Below are positions 8,282 to 16,319 of a DNA stretch of 64,000 bases, in pieces (the stretch's first letter is position 1; every line of letters starts with the position of its first letter). This stretch comes from Streptomyces luteolifulvus (lineage in GTDB: Bacteria; Actinomycetota; Actinomycetes; Streptomycetales; Streptomycetaceae). The notes beneath the pieces are model-generated. The model was not told the DNA's origin. It did not search any database and saw only the letters and a list, made by a program, of their open reading frames with translations. A program made the position numbers and the translations under genes. The DNA is taken from positions 1-64,000 of the forward strand of contig NZ_VZRB01000004.1 in NCBI RefSeq assembly GCF_008806595.1, written 5' to 3'.

Positions 8282-10473
8282 TCGAGGCTGAAGAGGGTGC
8301 CGTCCGGGGTGGAGACGATCAGCGCGCCCTGGTGCAGGAGTACCCGGGGCTGGGCGACCGCGGCGGACGACACCCGCCCGGCGTGCGGCAGCGTCTCCCA
8401 CAGCACCGTGCCGGTGCGGCTGTCGAGCGCCGCCACCCGGCCGCTGGCGCTGGCCAGATACAGGGTGCGGGTCCGGGCGTCGTAGGTGGCCTCACCCGGT
8501 TGCTCCAGGCTGGTGCGGGCCTGCCACAGCCGCTTGCCCGTCCGCGGCGACACGGCCGTCACCCGGCCGCCGGACGTGACGAACCAGAGCGTGCCGTCCG
8601 CCAGTGTCGCCTTCCCCTCGACGGTCTGCGCCGGCTTCGCCGTGCTGCGGGCGCCGGTGCCCGGGTCCACCAGCAGGATCCGGCCGTATGTGTCGTCCTC
8701 GGCGGACTGCGACTCGCGGTCCTCCCACTCCAGCACCAGCAGCCGGCCGTCGAGGACTCCGAGCAGCCCGCTCCTGGGCGGGCCCTTCAGGCGGCGCACC
8801 GAGCCGTCGGTCCGGTCCAGCTCCAGGATCACGGAGTTCCCGGGCTGTTCCACGTCGTTCTGGAAGCACTGCGCGTACAGGCCGGTGCCGCCCGCCTTGA
8901 AGGTGCAGTAGTGGCCGGCCGGCAGCTGCGCGGTCCAGCGTGCGGCGCCGGTGCGCGGCGCCCGGGCCGTCACCGTCCGGCCGCCGGTGTCGGAGGTCAG
9001 GACCATGTCGCCGGCCAGGGCGAGCTCGATGTTCTCGTCGTCGGCCTTGCGGGTCCACCGCTGAGCGCCGGTCCCGGCGTCGAGGGCGACGAGGCGGACC
9101 GGGTCATTCAGGGAGTCTTCGCTGAAGACGGTCTGCCGCACGATCACCGTGCCGTCCCGGACGCCGAGGACCGAGGAGGAGTACGACGCGCTCTCGGTGG
9201 CGGACGGTACGAGGCCGGCGCGCCAGACGGTCCTGCCGGTCAGGCCGTCCAGGCGGACCGGAAGGATGCCTTCGCCCGCGCAGTAGACGGCGCCCTCGTG
9301 CGTCAGACAGCCGGGCTCGCCCGACGGCTTGTCGTCGTCCGCGAACAGGGGGTCCCTGGCGCCGAGCGGTGCCGTCTCGAACACCGTCGTCTGAAAGGGC
9401 TTCCAGCTCTCGGGCAGCGCCGCCCACCTCGGGGAGTCCGGCTTCGCCCCGCCGTCCGCCGGCCACGGCCCGGTCAGCGCATAGGCCGTCAGTCCGAGGG
9501 CCAGCGCGCCGACAGTGCCGGTCGCGGCCCACAGCGGACGGATACGGCTCGGGCGGCGGGGCGGGGTGGTGGCCGCCGGGCCGGGCGCGGCTCCGGGGCC
9601 GGTGTCCGCCGTGGACGGCAGGGCGTCCCTGCGCAGCGTCACCGTGGGCAGGTCGCCCGGCGCCGTCTCGGGCAGGACCGCCCCGAACTCCCGGGCCAGC
9701 TCGTCGAGTGCGGGCCGGTCCGCGGGGTTCTTGGCCAGACAGCGCTCCAGGACCGCGCGCAGCGGCAGGGCCAGCCCGTCCAGCACGGGTTCGTTGTGGA
9801 TCACCCGGTAGGCGGTGAGATAGGGGCTCTCGGCGTCGAAGGGTCCCCGCCCCGTCGTGGCGAACACCAGCAGCGCCCCGAGCGAGAAGACGTCCGAGGC
9901 GGGACCGACCGAACGGGCGTCGCTGAACTGCTCCGGGGACATGAACGGCGGAGTCCCGATCATCTGCCCGGTCTCGGTCAGCGTGTGGTTCTCCGCCGCG
10001 CGGGAGATGCCGAAGTCGATGACGCGCGGACCGTCCTCCGCCATCAGGACGTTGGCCGGCTTCAGATCCCGGTGCACGACTTCGGCCCGGTGGATGTCCT
10101 GCAGCGCCTCCACCAGCCCCAGCGCCAGCCGCCGCAGCGCGGTGCCCCTCAGCGGGCCGTGCTCGCGCAACCGCTCGGCGAGCGAGCTCCCGGGCACGTA
10201 CTGCGTGGCCATCCAGGGCCGTGCCGCTTCCGGATCGGCGTCCACGACCGGTGCGGTGAAGGCACCGCTCACCTTGCGGACGGCCGCGATCTCCTGCCGG
10301 AACCGGGTGCGGAAGACGGCGTCCTCGGCGTACTGGGCGTGCACCACCTTGACGGCGACGTCCCGCCCGGACCGCGATCTGCCCCAGTAGACGACCCCCA
10401 TGCCCCCGGCCCCGAGCCGGTCGACCAGTCTGTATCCGCCGACGGACTTCGGGTCGTCCCTGTGCAGCGGCAC
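8245..10473 (-). CDS. Membrane Ser/Thr protein kinase with extracellular PQQ-like beta-propeller
   Basis: A 742-residue eukaryotic-type kinase. Residues of about 13-270 form the kinase domain: glycine loop GAGGMGVV (21-28), VAVKVV lysine, catalytic HRDLKPAN, DFGIS and an SPEQFS activation segment. A Pro/Ala-rich link precedes one membrane helix (ATGTVGALALGLTAYAL, about 325-345). The outer part (about 390-742) has repeated W/G-rich blades such as GTGAQRWTR, RTGAARWTA and TGKRLWQA, as in PQQ-dehydrogenase-like propellers. It probably senses an external ligand and phosphorylates cytosolic targets. The GTG start follows GGGGAAGGGG. Substrates are unknown; it converges on nadA. Confidence 0.92.
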   Translation of the reverse strand: MPLHRDDPKSVGGYRLVDRLGAGGMGVVYWGRSRSGRDVAVKVVHAQYAEDAVFRTRFRQEIAAVRKVSGAFTAPVVDADPEAARPWMATQYVPGSSLAERLREHGPLRGTALRRLALGLVEALQDIHRAEVVHRDLKPANVLMAEDGPRVIDFGISRAAENHTLTETGQMIGTPPFMSPEQFSDARSVGPASDVFSLGALLVFATTGRGPFDAESPYLTAYRVIHNEPVLDGLALPLRAVLERCLAKNPADRPALDELAREFGAVLPETAPGDLPTVTLRRDALPSTADTGPGAAPGPAATTPPRRPSRIRPLWAATGTVGALALGLTAYALTGPWPADGGAKPDSPRWAALPESWKPFQTTVFETAPLGARDPLFADDDKPSGEPGCLTHEGAVYCAGEGILPVRLDGLTGRTVWRAGLVPSATESASYSSSVLGVRDGTVIVRQTVFSEDSLNDPVRLVALDAGTGAQRWTRKADDENIELALAGDMVLTSDTGGRTVTARAPRTGAARWTAQLPAGHYCTFKAGGTGLYAQCFQNDVEQPGNSVILELDRTDGSVRRLKGPPRSGLLGVLDGRLLVLEWEDRESQSAEDDTYGRILLVDPGTGARSTAKPAQTVEGKATLADGTLWFVTSGGRVTAVSPRTGKRLWQARTSLEQPGEATYDARTRTLYLASASGRVAALDSRTGTVLWETLPHAGRVSSAAVAQPRVLLHQGALIVSTPDGTLFSLDPAHPERKPASG

Positions 10474-10522
10474 AGCCAAGCCCCTTCCCCCGCAGCATCG
10501 TTCGAGGGCCACAGGATACGAA

Positions 10523-10570
10523 ACGGCGGCCGGGGTCCCGGACCGTTGTGGTCCGGGACCCGGCCGCCGT
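10523..10570 (-). terminator. Long hairpin after the RND exporter remnant
   Basis: Arms of 21-22 bases (10523-10544 and 10550-10570) pair with a single bulged G and a five-base loop GTTGT. It lies just past the stop of the RND remnant on the same strand, and is the strong intrinsic terminator of that former operon. Confidence 0.85.
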
Positions 10571-10587
10571 CGGTGATCCACGGTCTG

Positions 10588-11061
10588 TCAGACGGCCGCG
10601 GGCTCCGGCTCGTCCGCGGCGGACTCGGGCCGGGGCGCTGCCCCGTTCTTCTTCTCCCGCTTCGCCGCCCGCTTCTTCGCGCGGCGCTCCTTGCGCAGTT
10701 CCAGCATCGTGTACAGCGTCGGGACCAGCAGCAGGGTCAGCAGCGTCGACGTGATCAGACCGCCGATCACCACTACCGCCAGCGGCTGGGCGATGAAGCC
10801 GCCCTCGCCGGTGACGCCCAGCGCCATCGGCAGCAGGGCGAAGATCGTCGCCAGCGCCGTCATCAGGATCGGGCGGAGCCGGTGGCGGCCGCCCTCCACC
10901 ACGGCCTCGACGACGCCGTAACCCTGTCTGCGGTACTGGTTGATCAGATCGATCAGCACGATCGCGTTCGTGACCACGATGCCGATCAGCATCAGCATGC
11001 CGATCATCGCGGGGACGCCCATCGGGGTGCCGGTCGCCACCAGCAGGCCGGCGAGCGGTGA
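10588..11061 (-). pseudogene. C-terminal remnant of an RND (AcrB-type) efflux transporter
   Basis: About 157 codons match the last membrane section of AcrB/HAE1-family exporters: VPAMIGMLMLIGIVVTNAIV, IDLINQYR, RPILMTALATIFALLPMALG and LLLVPTLYTML, then a basic Lys/Arg cytosolic tail. Intact family members have about 1,000 residues or more, so some 85% is missing. No start codon or ribosome site serves it: homology begins abruptly near 11061, 66 bases after the response-regulator stop. The frame is open to a normal stop with its own terminator, suggesting a recent or tolerated deletion. The two-component genes directly upstream on the same strand may once have controlled the transporter. Confidence 0.85.
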
Positions 11062-11126
11062 TCCGTAGGCCCCAGGTCCCGTTCCTCGTACGGCGCATAC
11101 TCCGGGCGCAGTACGGCCGGCGGAGG

Positions 11127-11810
11127 TCAGTCCACCCTTGGACGTACCAGCCCCGACTCGTACGCGATCACCACCAGCTGGGCCCGGTCCCGGGCGCCCA
11201 GTTTGGCCATGGACCGGTTGACGTGCGTCTTCACCGTGAGGGGGCTGACCTCCAGGCGTTCGGCGATCTCGTCGTTGGAGTGGCCGCCGGCGACCTGCAC
11301 CAGCACCTCGCGCTCCCGCACGGTCAGCGCGTCGAGCCGGGCAGCACGGTCGGGATCGTGGCCGTCGTCCGCCCCGTCGCCCTGGGCGAGAAAGCGGGCG
11401 ATCAGTCCCTTGGTCGCGGCGGGGGACAGCAGGGCCTCGCCGCCGGCCGCGACGCGGATCGCGGTGAGCAGTTCCTCGGGTTCGCTGCCCTTGCCGAGGA
11501 ACCCGGAGGCGCCCGCGCGCAGCGACTGCACCACATAGTCGTCGACCTCGAAGGTCGTCAGGATGACCACGCGGACCTGGGCGAGCGCGGGGTCGGCGCT
11601 GATCAGCCGGGTGGCGGCGAGGCCGTCCGTGCCGGGCATCCGGATGTCCATCAGGACGACGTCGGCCCGCGCCTCCCCGGCCAGCCGGACCGCCTCGGCG
11701 CCGTCCGACGCCTCCCCCACGACCTCCATGTCGGACTCGGAGTCGACGAGCACACGAAAGGCGCTGCGCAGCAGCGCCTGGTCGTCGGCGAGCAGGACAC
11801 GGATCGTCAT
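11127..11810 (-). CDS. NarL/LuxR-family response regulator
   Basis: A 227-residue transcription factor. The receiver domain (about 1-120) has the acidic pair in LLADDQ and the phospho-acceptor Asp in VVLMDIRMPG. The C-terminal LuxR helix-turn-helix (about 160-222) includes LTVREREVLVQVAGG and SPLTVKTHVNR. Its ATG overlaps the stop of the upstream kinase gene by four bases (ATGA), so the two are co-translated. The likely original target is the adjacent RND exporter operon, now reduced to a fragment; what it regulates today is unknown. Confidence 0.94.
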   Translation of the reverse strand: MTIRVLLADDQALLRSAFRVLVDSESDMEVVGEASDGAEAVRLAGEARADVVLMDIRMPGTDGLAATRLISADPALAQVRVVILTTFEVDDYVVQSLRAGASGFLGKGSEPEELLTAIRVAAGGEALLSPAATKGLIARFLAQGDGADDGHDPDRAARLDALTVREREVLVQVAGGHSNDEIAERLEVSPLTVKTHVNRSMAKLGARDRAQLVVIAYESGLVRPRVD

Positions 11811-13039
11811 ACGGGCTCCCCCGGCCTTCCGGTGGCGGCTGTGCGTGTCTTGACGGGCAGGATCGCATGGACGCGGAACCCGCCGCCGTACCGGGGGCCG
11901 GTGGTGAGGGTGCCGCGCAGGGCGGTCACGCGCTCCCGCATGCCGAGCAGTCCGTGCCCGCCTCCGCTCACCGGGTCCTCGTCCTCGCCGGAGCCGTCGT
12001 CGAGGACCGTGACCTCGATGTGCGGTCCCACGCGGACGACGCTGACCTCCGCCTTCGCCTCGCCCCCGGCGTGCTTCTGGACGTTGGTGAGGGCTTCCTG
12101 GATGACCCGGTAGGCGGCCAGGCCGACGGCGGCGGGCAGGGCGGTGCCCTGGTCCGCGCGGGCGACCTCCACCTGAAGACCGGCGCTGCGGAAGGTGCCG
12201 ACGAGTTCGTCGAGCCGGTGGAGGCCGGGGGCGGGTTCGGTCGGCGCCTCGGGATCGCCGGACTGGCGGAGCAGACCGACGGTGGCGCGCAGCTCGTTCA
12301 GCGCGGAGCGGCTGGCCTCCCGTACGTGGGCGAGGGCCTCCTTGGCCTGGTCGGGCCGCTTGTCCATCACATGGGCGGCCACCCCGGCCTGGACGTTGAC
12401 CAGGGCGATGTGGTGGGCGACCACGTCGTGCAGATCGCGGGCGATACGCAGACGTTCCTCGGCGACCCGGCGGCGGGCCTCCTCCTCGCGGGTGCGTTCG
12501 GCCCGCTCGGCGCGCTCACGGATGGCGTGCACAAAGGCGCGGCGGCTGCGGACCGCGTCTCCGGCGGCGGCCGCCATACCGGTCCAGGCGAAGATGCCGA
12601 GGTTTTCCTGGGCGTACCACGGCAGGGGGCCGGCGAGCATCGCCGTGCCCGTCAGGACCGTCATGGTGAGGAGGCCGACGCGCCAGGTGGTGGGGCGGTC
12701 GGTCGAGGCGGCGACGGTGTAGAGGGCGACGACCGCGGACATGGCGACCGGGGCGCGGGGGTCGCCGGTGACGCACTCCACGACGGAGACCGTGCCGGTG
12801 AGGAGGAGGACCGTCATCGGGGCGCGGCGGCGGAAGACGAGGGCCACGGCGCCGAGGGTCATGAGCAGCAGGCTGAGCGGGGCGGGGCTGTGGACGCCGC
12901 CCCAGCTGACGCCGTCCTCCCCGTGCGGGTCCACGAACGAGCCCGCCACCATCGCCGCGAGGACGCCCGCTGCGAGGGTGGCGTCCAGGGCGAGGGGGTG
13001 CGCGGTCAGCCTGCGGCGGGCTCGGTCGAGATGGCTCAC
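11807..13039 (-). CDS. Sensor histidine kinase (NarL-partner, HisKA_3 type)
   Basis: A 410-residue membrane kinase with about four or five N-terminal helices (first around 19-35, others up to about 155) and little outer loop, so it may sense within the membrane. The dimerisation domain has the phospho-His in RIARDLHDVVAHH (about 205-217). The ATPase domain ends with GHGLLGMRERV. A short coiled coil rich in Arg/Glu links membrane and catalytic parts. It is the first gene of the pair with the response regulator. The ligand is unknown. Confidence 0.93.
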   Translation of the reverse strand: MSHLDRARRRLTAHPLALDATLAAGVLAAMVAGSFVDPHGEDGVSWGGVHSPAPLSLLLMTLGAVALVFRRRAPMTVLLLTGTVSVVECVTGDPRAPVAMSAVVALYTVAASTDRPTTWRVGLLTMTVLTGTAMLAGPLPWYAQENLGIFAWTGMAAAAGDAVRSRRAFVHAIRERAERAERTREEEARRRVAEERLRIARDLHDVVAHHIALVNVQAGVAAHVMDKRPDQAKEALAHVREASRSALNELRATVGLLRQSGDPEAPTEPAPGLHRLDELVGTFRSAGLQVEVARADQGTALPAAVGLAAYRVIQEALTNVQKHAGGEAKAEVSVVRVGPHIEVTVLDDGSGEDEDPVSGGGHGLLGMRERVTALRGTLTTGPRYGGGFRVHAILPVKTRTAATGRPGEPV

Positions 13040-13132
13040 GTCTAGTAAAGGTACGGAAGGCGTGACGGGGGCGGAACGGGGGCTACCTGTGCGTTTCCTG
13101 TCGGGCGGGCGGTAACGGTCGGGCGGGCGGAC

Positions 13133-13411
13133 TCACCCGGGGATCAAGCCGTCGTCGCTGAGCAGTTCCTGGACCTCCTCCAGGGTTGCGTCCGGGGACG
13201 GGAGGATCAGGTCCGACGGTTCCAGGGAGTCGTCGGGCAGGGGCTCGCCCAGGTCACGGACCCTGGCCAGGAGGGCCTGGAGAGTGCGGCGGAAGCCGGG
13301 GCCGTCGCCGCTCTCCATCTCTGTCAGGAGCTCGTCGTCCAGCTTGTTCAGCTCGGCGAGGTGGCCGTCGTCCAGCCTCACCTGCCCCTCCCCCATGATC
13401 CGTACGATCAT
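13133..13411 (-). CDS. pspAA: PspA-associated protein PspAA
   Basis: A 92-residue acidic protein that begins MIVRIMGEGQVRLDD and ends with the LLSDDGLIPG tail. The PspAA family is found next to pspA in actinobacteria and is thought to work with PspA at stressed membranes. The ATG has AGGAGG six bases upstream. It follows pspA by 32 bases on the same strand, so they form an operon. It lacks membrane segments. Confidence 0.85.
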   Translation of the reverse strand: MIVRIMGEGQVRLDDGHLAELNKLDDELLTEMESGDGPGFRRTLQALLARVRDLGEPLPDDSLEPSDLILPSPDATLEEVQELLSDDGLIPG

Positions 13412-13443
13412 GTCGCCCTCCTAGGCGTGGGCCCTGCTGCTCG

Positions 13444-14241
13444 TCACTGCTTGTCGAAGCGCGGAGTGTCCTGCGGCTGCTGCTGGGACTGCGGCTGACC
13501 CGAGCCGCCCTCGATGGCCTGCTGCCCGCCGGACGAGCCCCCGGCCAGCTCGGCCTTCATCCGCTGCAGTTCCAGCTCTACATCCGTACCACCGGAGAGC
13601 CGGTCCAGCTCGGCCTGGATGTCGTCCTTGTGCATGCCGGACTGGTCGTCCAGGGCTCCGGAGGCGAGCAGTTCGTCGATCGCGCCGGCGCGGGCCTGGA
13701 GCTGGGCGGTCTTGTCCTCGGCACGCTGGATGGCCAGGCCGACGTCGCCCATCTCCTCCGAGATGCCGGAGAACGCCTCACCGATCCGGGTCTGCGCCTG
13801 GGCCGCGGTGTAGGTGGCCTTGATCGTCTCCTTCTTGGTGCGGAAGGCGTCGACCTTGGCCTGGAGCCGCTGGGCCGCCAGGGTGAGCTTCTCCTCCTCG
13901 CCCTGGAGTGTCGCGTGCTGCGTCTCGAGGTCCGTCACCTGCTGCTGGAGGGCGGCACGGCGGGAGAGCGCCTCGCGGGCCAGGTCCTCCCGGCCGAGCG
14001 CGAGCGCCTTGCGGCCCTGGTCCTCCAGCTTGGACGACTGCGACTGCAGCTGGTTGAGCTGGAGTTCCAGGCGCTTGCGCGAGGTCGCCACGTCGGCGAC
14101 GCCGCGGCGCACCTTCTGCAGGAGCTCCAGCTGCTTCTGGTACGAGTAATCGAGGGTCTCGCGCGGGTCCTCGGCCCGGTCAAGGGCCTTGTTCGCCTTC
14201 GCGCGGAAGATCATCCCCATACGCTTCATGACACCGCTCAT
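13444..14241 (-). CDS. pspA: Phage-shock protein A / IM30 family membrane-stress protein
   Basis: A 265-residue, almost fully helical protein that oligomerises on damaged inner membrane and helps keep the proton gradient. The N-terminal amphipathic start is MKRMGMIFRAKANKAL, followed by the family signature EDPRETLDYSYQKQLELL and a long coiled coil (about 25-225). The tail is Gly/Ser/Gln-rich. The ATG at 14241 is chosen by homology to other streptomycete PspA proteins; AAGGGGG lies 12 bases upstream. Upstream in-frame extension lacks coding character. In this genus pspA is known to respond to envelope stress, but I could not place a promoter with confidence. Confidence 0.93.
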   Translation of the reverse strand: MSGVMKRMGMIFRAKANKALDRAEDPRETLDYSYQKQLELLQKVRRGVADVATSRKRLELQLNQLQSQSSKLEDQGRKALALGREDLAREALSRRAALQQQVTDLETQHATLQGEEEKLTLAAQRLQAKVDAFRTKKETIKATYTAAQAQTRIGEAFSGISEEMGDVGLAIQRAEDKTAQLQARAGAIDELLASGALDDQSGMHKDDIQAELDRLSGGTDVELELQRMKAELAGGSSGGQQAIEGGSGQPQSQQQPQDTPRFDKQ

Positions 14242-14522
14242 GGGCTTCGCGCGCCCCCTTCTGACGGACTCCAGCTCCAGCTCTGCGACAGAACCCACAG
14301 TACGGGCCCTGCCTCCATTGACGCACTGTTCCGGGACGGATGCGCTCCTCCCCGAGGACGACTGGCCGACACCTTGCTCCGGCGTGAGGAGTAGGTGACC
14401 CTCAGGGTGAGCGAACCGGTCACCGGGACGCCCCCTCTGTCCTTTACATGACGACTGGTGTTGCCGGATCGTTCCCCACCGGGCTGGGGTCCATGCCGTC
14501 GCACCCCGTACCCTTGGGTTTT

Positions 14523-15119
14523 GTGTTCCGTAGCCGCGCCAAGGAAGAGAAGGCCCCCGCCGACAAGGCGGCGGTGACCGACTCCACTCAGACCCGTCAC
14601 CCGCAGGCCCCCAAGGGACGCCCCACGCCCAAGCGCAGTGAGGCCCAGTCCCAGCGTCGCAGCGTCGCCAACTCGCCGACGACGCGCAAGGAGGCCGCCA
14701 AGCGCCAGCGCGACGAGCGCCGCGCACACATGGAGAAGCAGCGCCAGGCACTGGCCGGCGGCGACGAGCGGTATCTGCCCGCGCGCGACAAGGGCCCGGT
14801 CCGCAAGTTCGCGCGCGACTTCATCGACTCCCGCTTCAACATCGCGGAGTTCTTCCTGCCGATGGCCGTGGTCATCCTCGTGCTGAGCATGGTGCGGGTG
14901 GCCTCGCTGCAGAGCATCGCGCTGCTGCTGTGGCTGGTCGTGATCGTGCTGATCGTGCTCGACTCGATCCTCACGGGCTTCCGTCTCAGGAAGCGGCTCA
15001 CCGAGCGCTTCCCGGACCAGAACAGGCGAGGCGCCGTCGCCTACGCCCTGATGCGCTCCCTCCAGATGCGTCGCCTCCGGCTGCCGAAGCCGCAGGTCAA
15101 GCGCGGAGAGCGGCCCTGA
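14523..15119 (+). CDS. DUF3043 membrane protein
   Basis: A 198-residue protein with a long basic, Lys/Arg/Gln-rich cytosolic N-terminus (about 1-105) and two adjacent membrane helices (MAVVILVLSMVRV and LLLWLVVIVLIVLDSIL, about 118-158), ending in a basic tail. Function unknown; DUF3043 is an actinobacterial family, with a relative at the equivalent place in M. tuberculosis. The GTG at 14523 is chosen by comparison with homologues that begin FRSRAKEEK; an ATG 25 codons upstream is less likely. It is divergent from pspA and its stop overlaps the start of the next gene. Confidence 0.85.
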   Translation: MFRSRAKEEKAPADKAAVTDSTQTRHPQAPKGRPTPKRSEAQSQRRSVANSPTTRKEAAKRQRDERRAHMEKQRQALAGGDERYLPARDKGPVRKFARDFIDSRFNIAEFFLPMAVVILVLSMVRVASLQSIALLLWLVVIVLIVLDSILTGFRLRKRLTERFPDQNRRGAVAYALMRSLQMRRLRLPKPQVKRGERP

Positions 15120-15904
15120 GCGCGACATCTTTCTCCGGGGGCGCGGCACAAGCCTGGCTGAGCAAGCTCGGCGGACTGCGTGATGTCGTACGACAGGAGC
15201 TGGTGGCCCGGCAGCTCGACGAGCAGATGGCCGGGCGTTTCCCGGTGGGGCAGCGGCTTCGGGTGCTCGACGTGGGGATGGGCCAGGGCACGCAGGCGCT
15301 GCGTCTGGCCCGGATCGGGCATCAGGTGACCGGACTCGAACAGGACGCGAGGATGGTCGCCGCGGCCCGTGAGTCGCTGTCCACGGAGCCCGAGGGCATC
15401 CGGGAGCGGGTGCGGATCATCGAGGGCGACGGCCGGGACACCGGTGTGCACTTCCTGCCGGGCAGCTTCGACGTGGTGCTGTGCCACGGCGTGCTCATGT
15501 ACGTCGAGGAGCCCGACCCGCTGCTCGCGGGGCTGGCGCGGATGCTCGCCCCGGGGGGCCTGCTGTCGCTGCTCGTGCGCAACGGTGACGCGCTGGCCAT
15601 GCGGCCGGGCCTGGCCGGGGACTGGGCCGGGGCGCTGGGCGCCTTCGACACCACCGCGTACCGGAACCGGCTCGGGCTCGATGTACGAGCCGACCGGCTG
15701 GGCACGCTGACGCGGACGCTCGCGGGGATCGGGGCGCCGTTGCAGGCGTGGTACGGGGTGCGGGTGTTCACGGACACCGCGGCAGACGGCGCGCAGGTGC
15801 CGGACGACGTGGAGGCGCTGCTGACCGTCGAGGAACGCGCCGGGCGGACGGATCCGTACCGCGGGGTCGCGGCGCTGCTGCATCTGTGCGGGGTGCGCGG
15901 CTGA
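15116..15904 (+). CDS. SAM-dependent methyltransferase, class I
   Basis: A roughly 262-residue methyltransferase with the SAM-binding motif VLDVGMGQGTQALRLA, the acidic end of strand 2 (GLEQDARM) and the post-motif SFDVVLCHGVLMYVEEPDPLL. The start is uncertain. Homologues begin SATSFSGGAAQAWL, which would require the CTG at 15116 that overlaps the TGA of the DUF3043 gene. The first ordinary in-frame start is GTG at 15203 with AGGAG only four bases before it, and would remove 29 conserved-looking residues. Coupled translation from CTG is my preferred reading. The substrate is unknown; some relatives act on small molecules or rRNA. Confidence 0.8.
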   Translation: MSATSFSGGAAQAWLSKLGGLRDVVRQELVARQLDEQMAGRFPVGQRLRVLDVGMGQGTQALRLARIGHQVTGLEQDARMVAAARESLSTEPEGIRERVRIIEGDGRDTGVHFLPGSFDVVLCHGVLMYVEEPDPLLAGLARMLAPGGLLSLLVRNGDALAMRPGLAGDWAGALGAFDTTAYRNRLGLDVRADRLGTLTRTLAGIGAPLQAWYGVRVFTDTAADGAQVPDDVEALLTVEERAGRTDPYRGVAALLHLCGVRG

Positions 15905-15905
15905 G

Positions 15906-15933
15906 CCGGGCGAGGGCAGGGGCCCTCGCCCGG
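15906..15933. terminator. Perfect 12-base hairpin between convergent genes
   Basis: CCGGGCGAGGGC at 15906-15917 pairs perfectly with 15922-15933 around the four-base loop AGGG. It begins two bases after the methyltransferase stop and ends six bases before the end of the convergent 71-residue gene, so it can terminate both. Confidence 0.85.
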
Positions 15934-15938
15934 ACCTC

Positions 15939-16154
15939 CTAGGCTTCCTCGGCCACGCGCAGGCTCATCGGGCCGTAGATCTCGGTCGTGTCCTCGAACA
16001 GCCGCACCTGGTCGGCGCCGCCTTCGAGCAGGGCCTTCCAGTGCTCCCCGATCCAGGACTCGGCGTCTCCCTGCGTGGTGAACTCGTCGGGCTCCACCGC
16101 GGGCTGGACCTCCGCGCCGTCGGCCTTCTCGAATCGCCACGTCCATGCAGCCAT
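15939..16154 (-). CDS. Conserved small hypothetical protein
   Basis: A 71-residue acidic protein with two tryptophans near the N-terminus (AAWTWRFEKADG) and a central WIGEHWKALLEGG segment. It has no known domain that I can name, no signal and no membrane span. Similar short proteins are widespread in actinomycetes, so it is conserved rather than random. The ATG is well supported by GGAGG six bases upstream. It is a single-gene unit converging on the methyltransferase gene. Confidence 0.8.
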   Translation of the reverse strand: MAAWTWRFEKADGAEVQPAVEPDEFTTQGDAESWIGEHWKALLEGGADQVRLFEDTTEIYGPMSLRVAEEA

Positions 16155-16201
16155 GTACGCCTCCAGAGTCTGAGCAGTAGAGGATCAAGGTAGTCGTTTA
16201 T

Positions 16202-16270
16202 CTGCGGGTCGTCTTGGGCCGGTCGCGCCCACGCGGTGGAGCCGCATGGGTCACTGCCCCGCTCCCCTTG
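16202..16270 (+). repeat. Intergenic repeat, copy 2
   Basis: Related to 1492-1560 over the full 69 bases, with the exact shared core GTCGCGCCCACGCGG and the following GAGCCGCAT block. It lies between two divergent genes, upstream of cobU and upstream of the 71-residue gene. Confidence 0.55.
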
Positions 16271-16319
16271 GGGGCACCTCGGTCGCGCATGTCCTCCGGT
16301 GACCGGGGAAAATCGTTTC

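Noticed and set aside
10588..11868. Reading the RND remnant as a 426-residue protein
   Set aside because: Its first two-thirds are a wrong-frame reading of the response-regulator gene; only the last 157 codons show transporter homology.
14241..14447. ECF sigma-factor promoter for pspA
   Set aside because: A GGAAC-like -35 was seen on the minus strand but no matching -10 at the proper distance.
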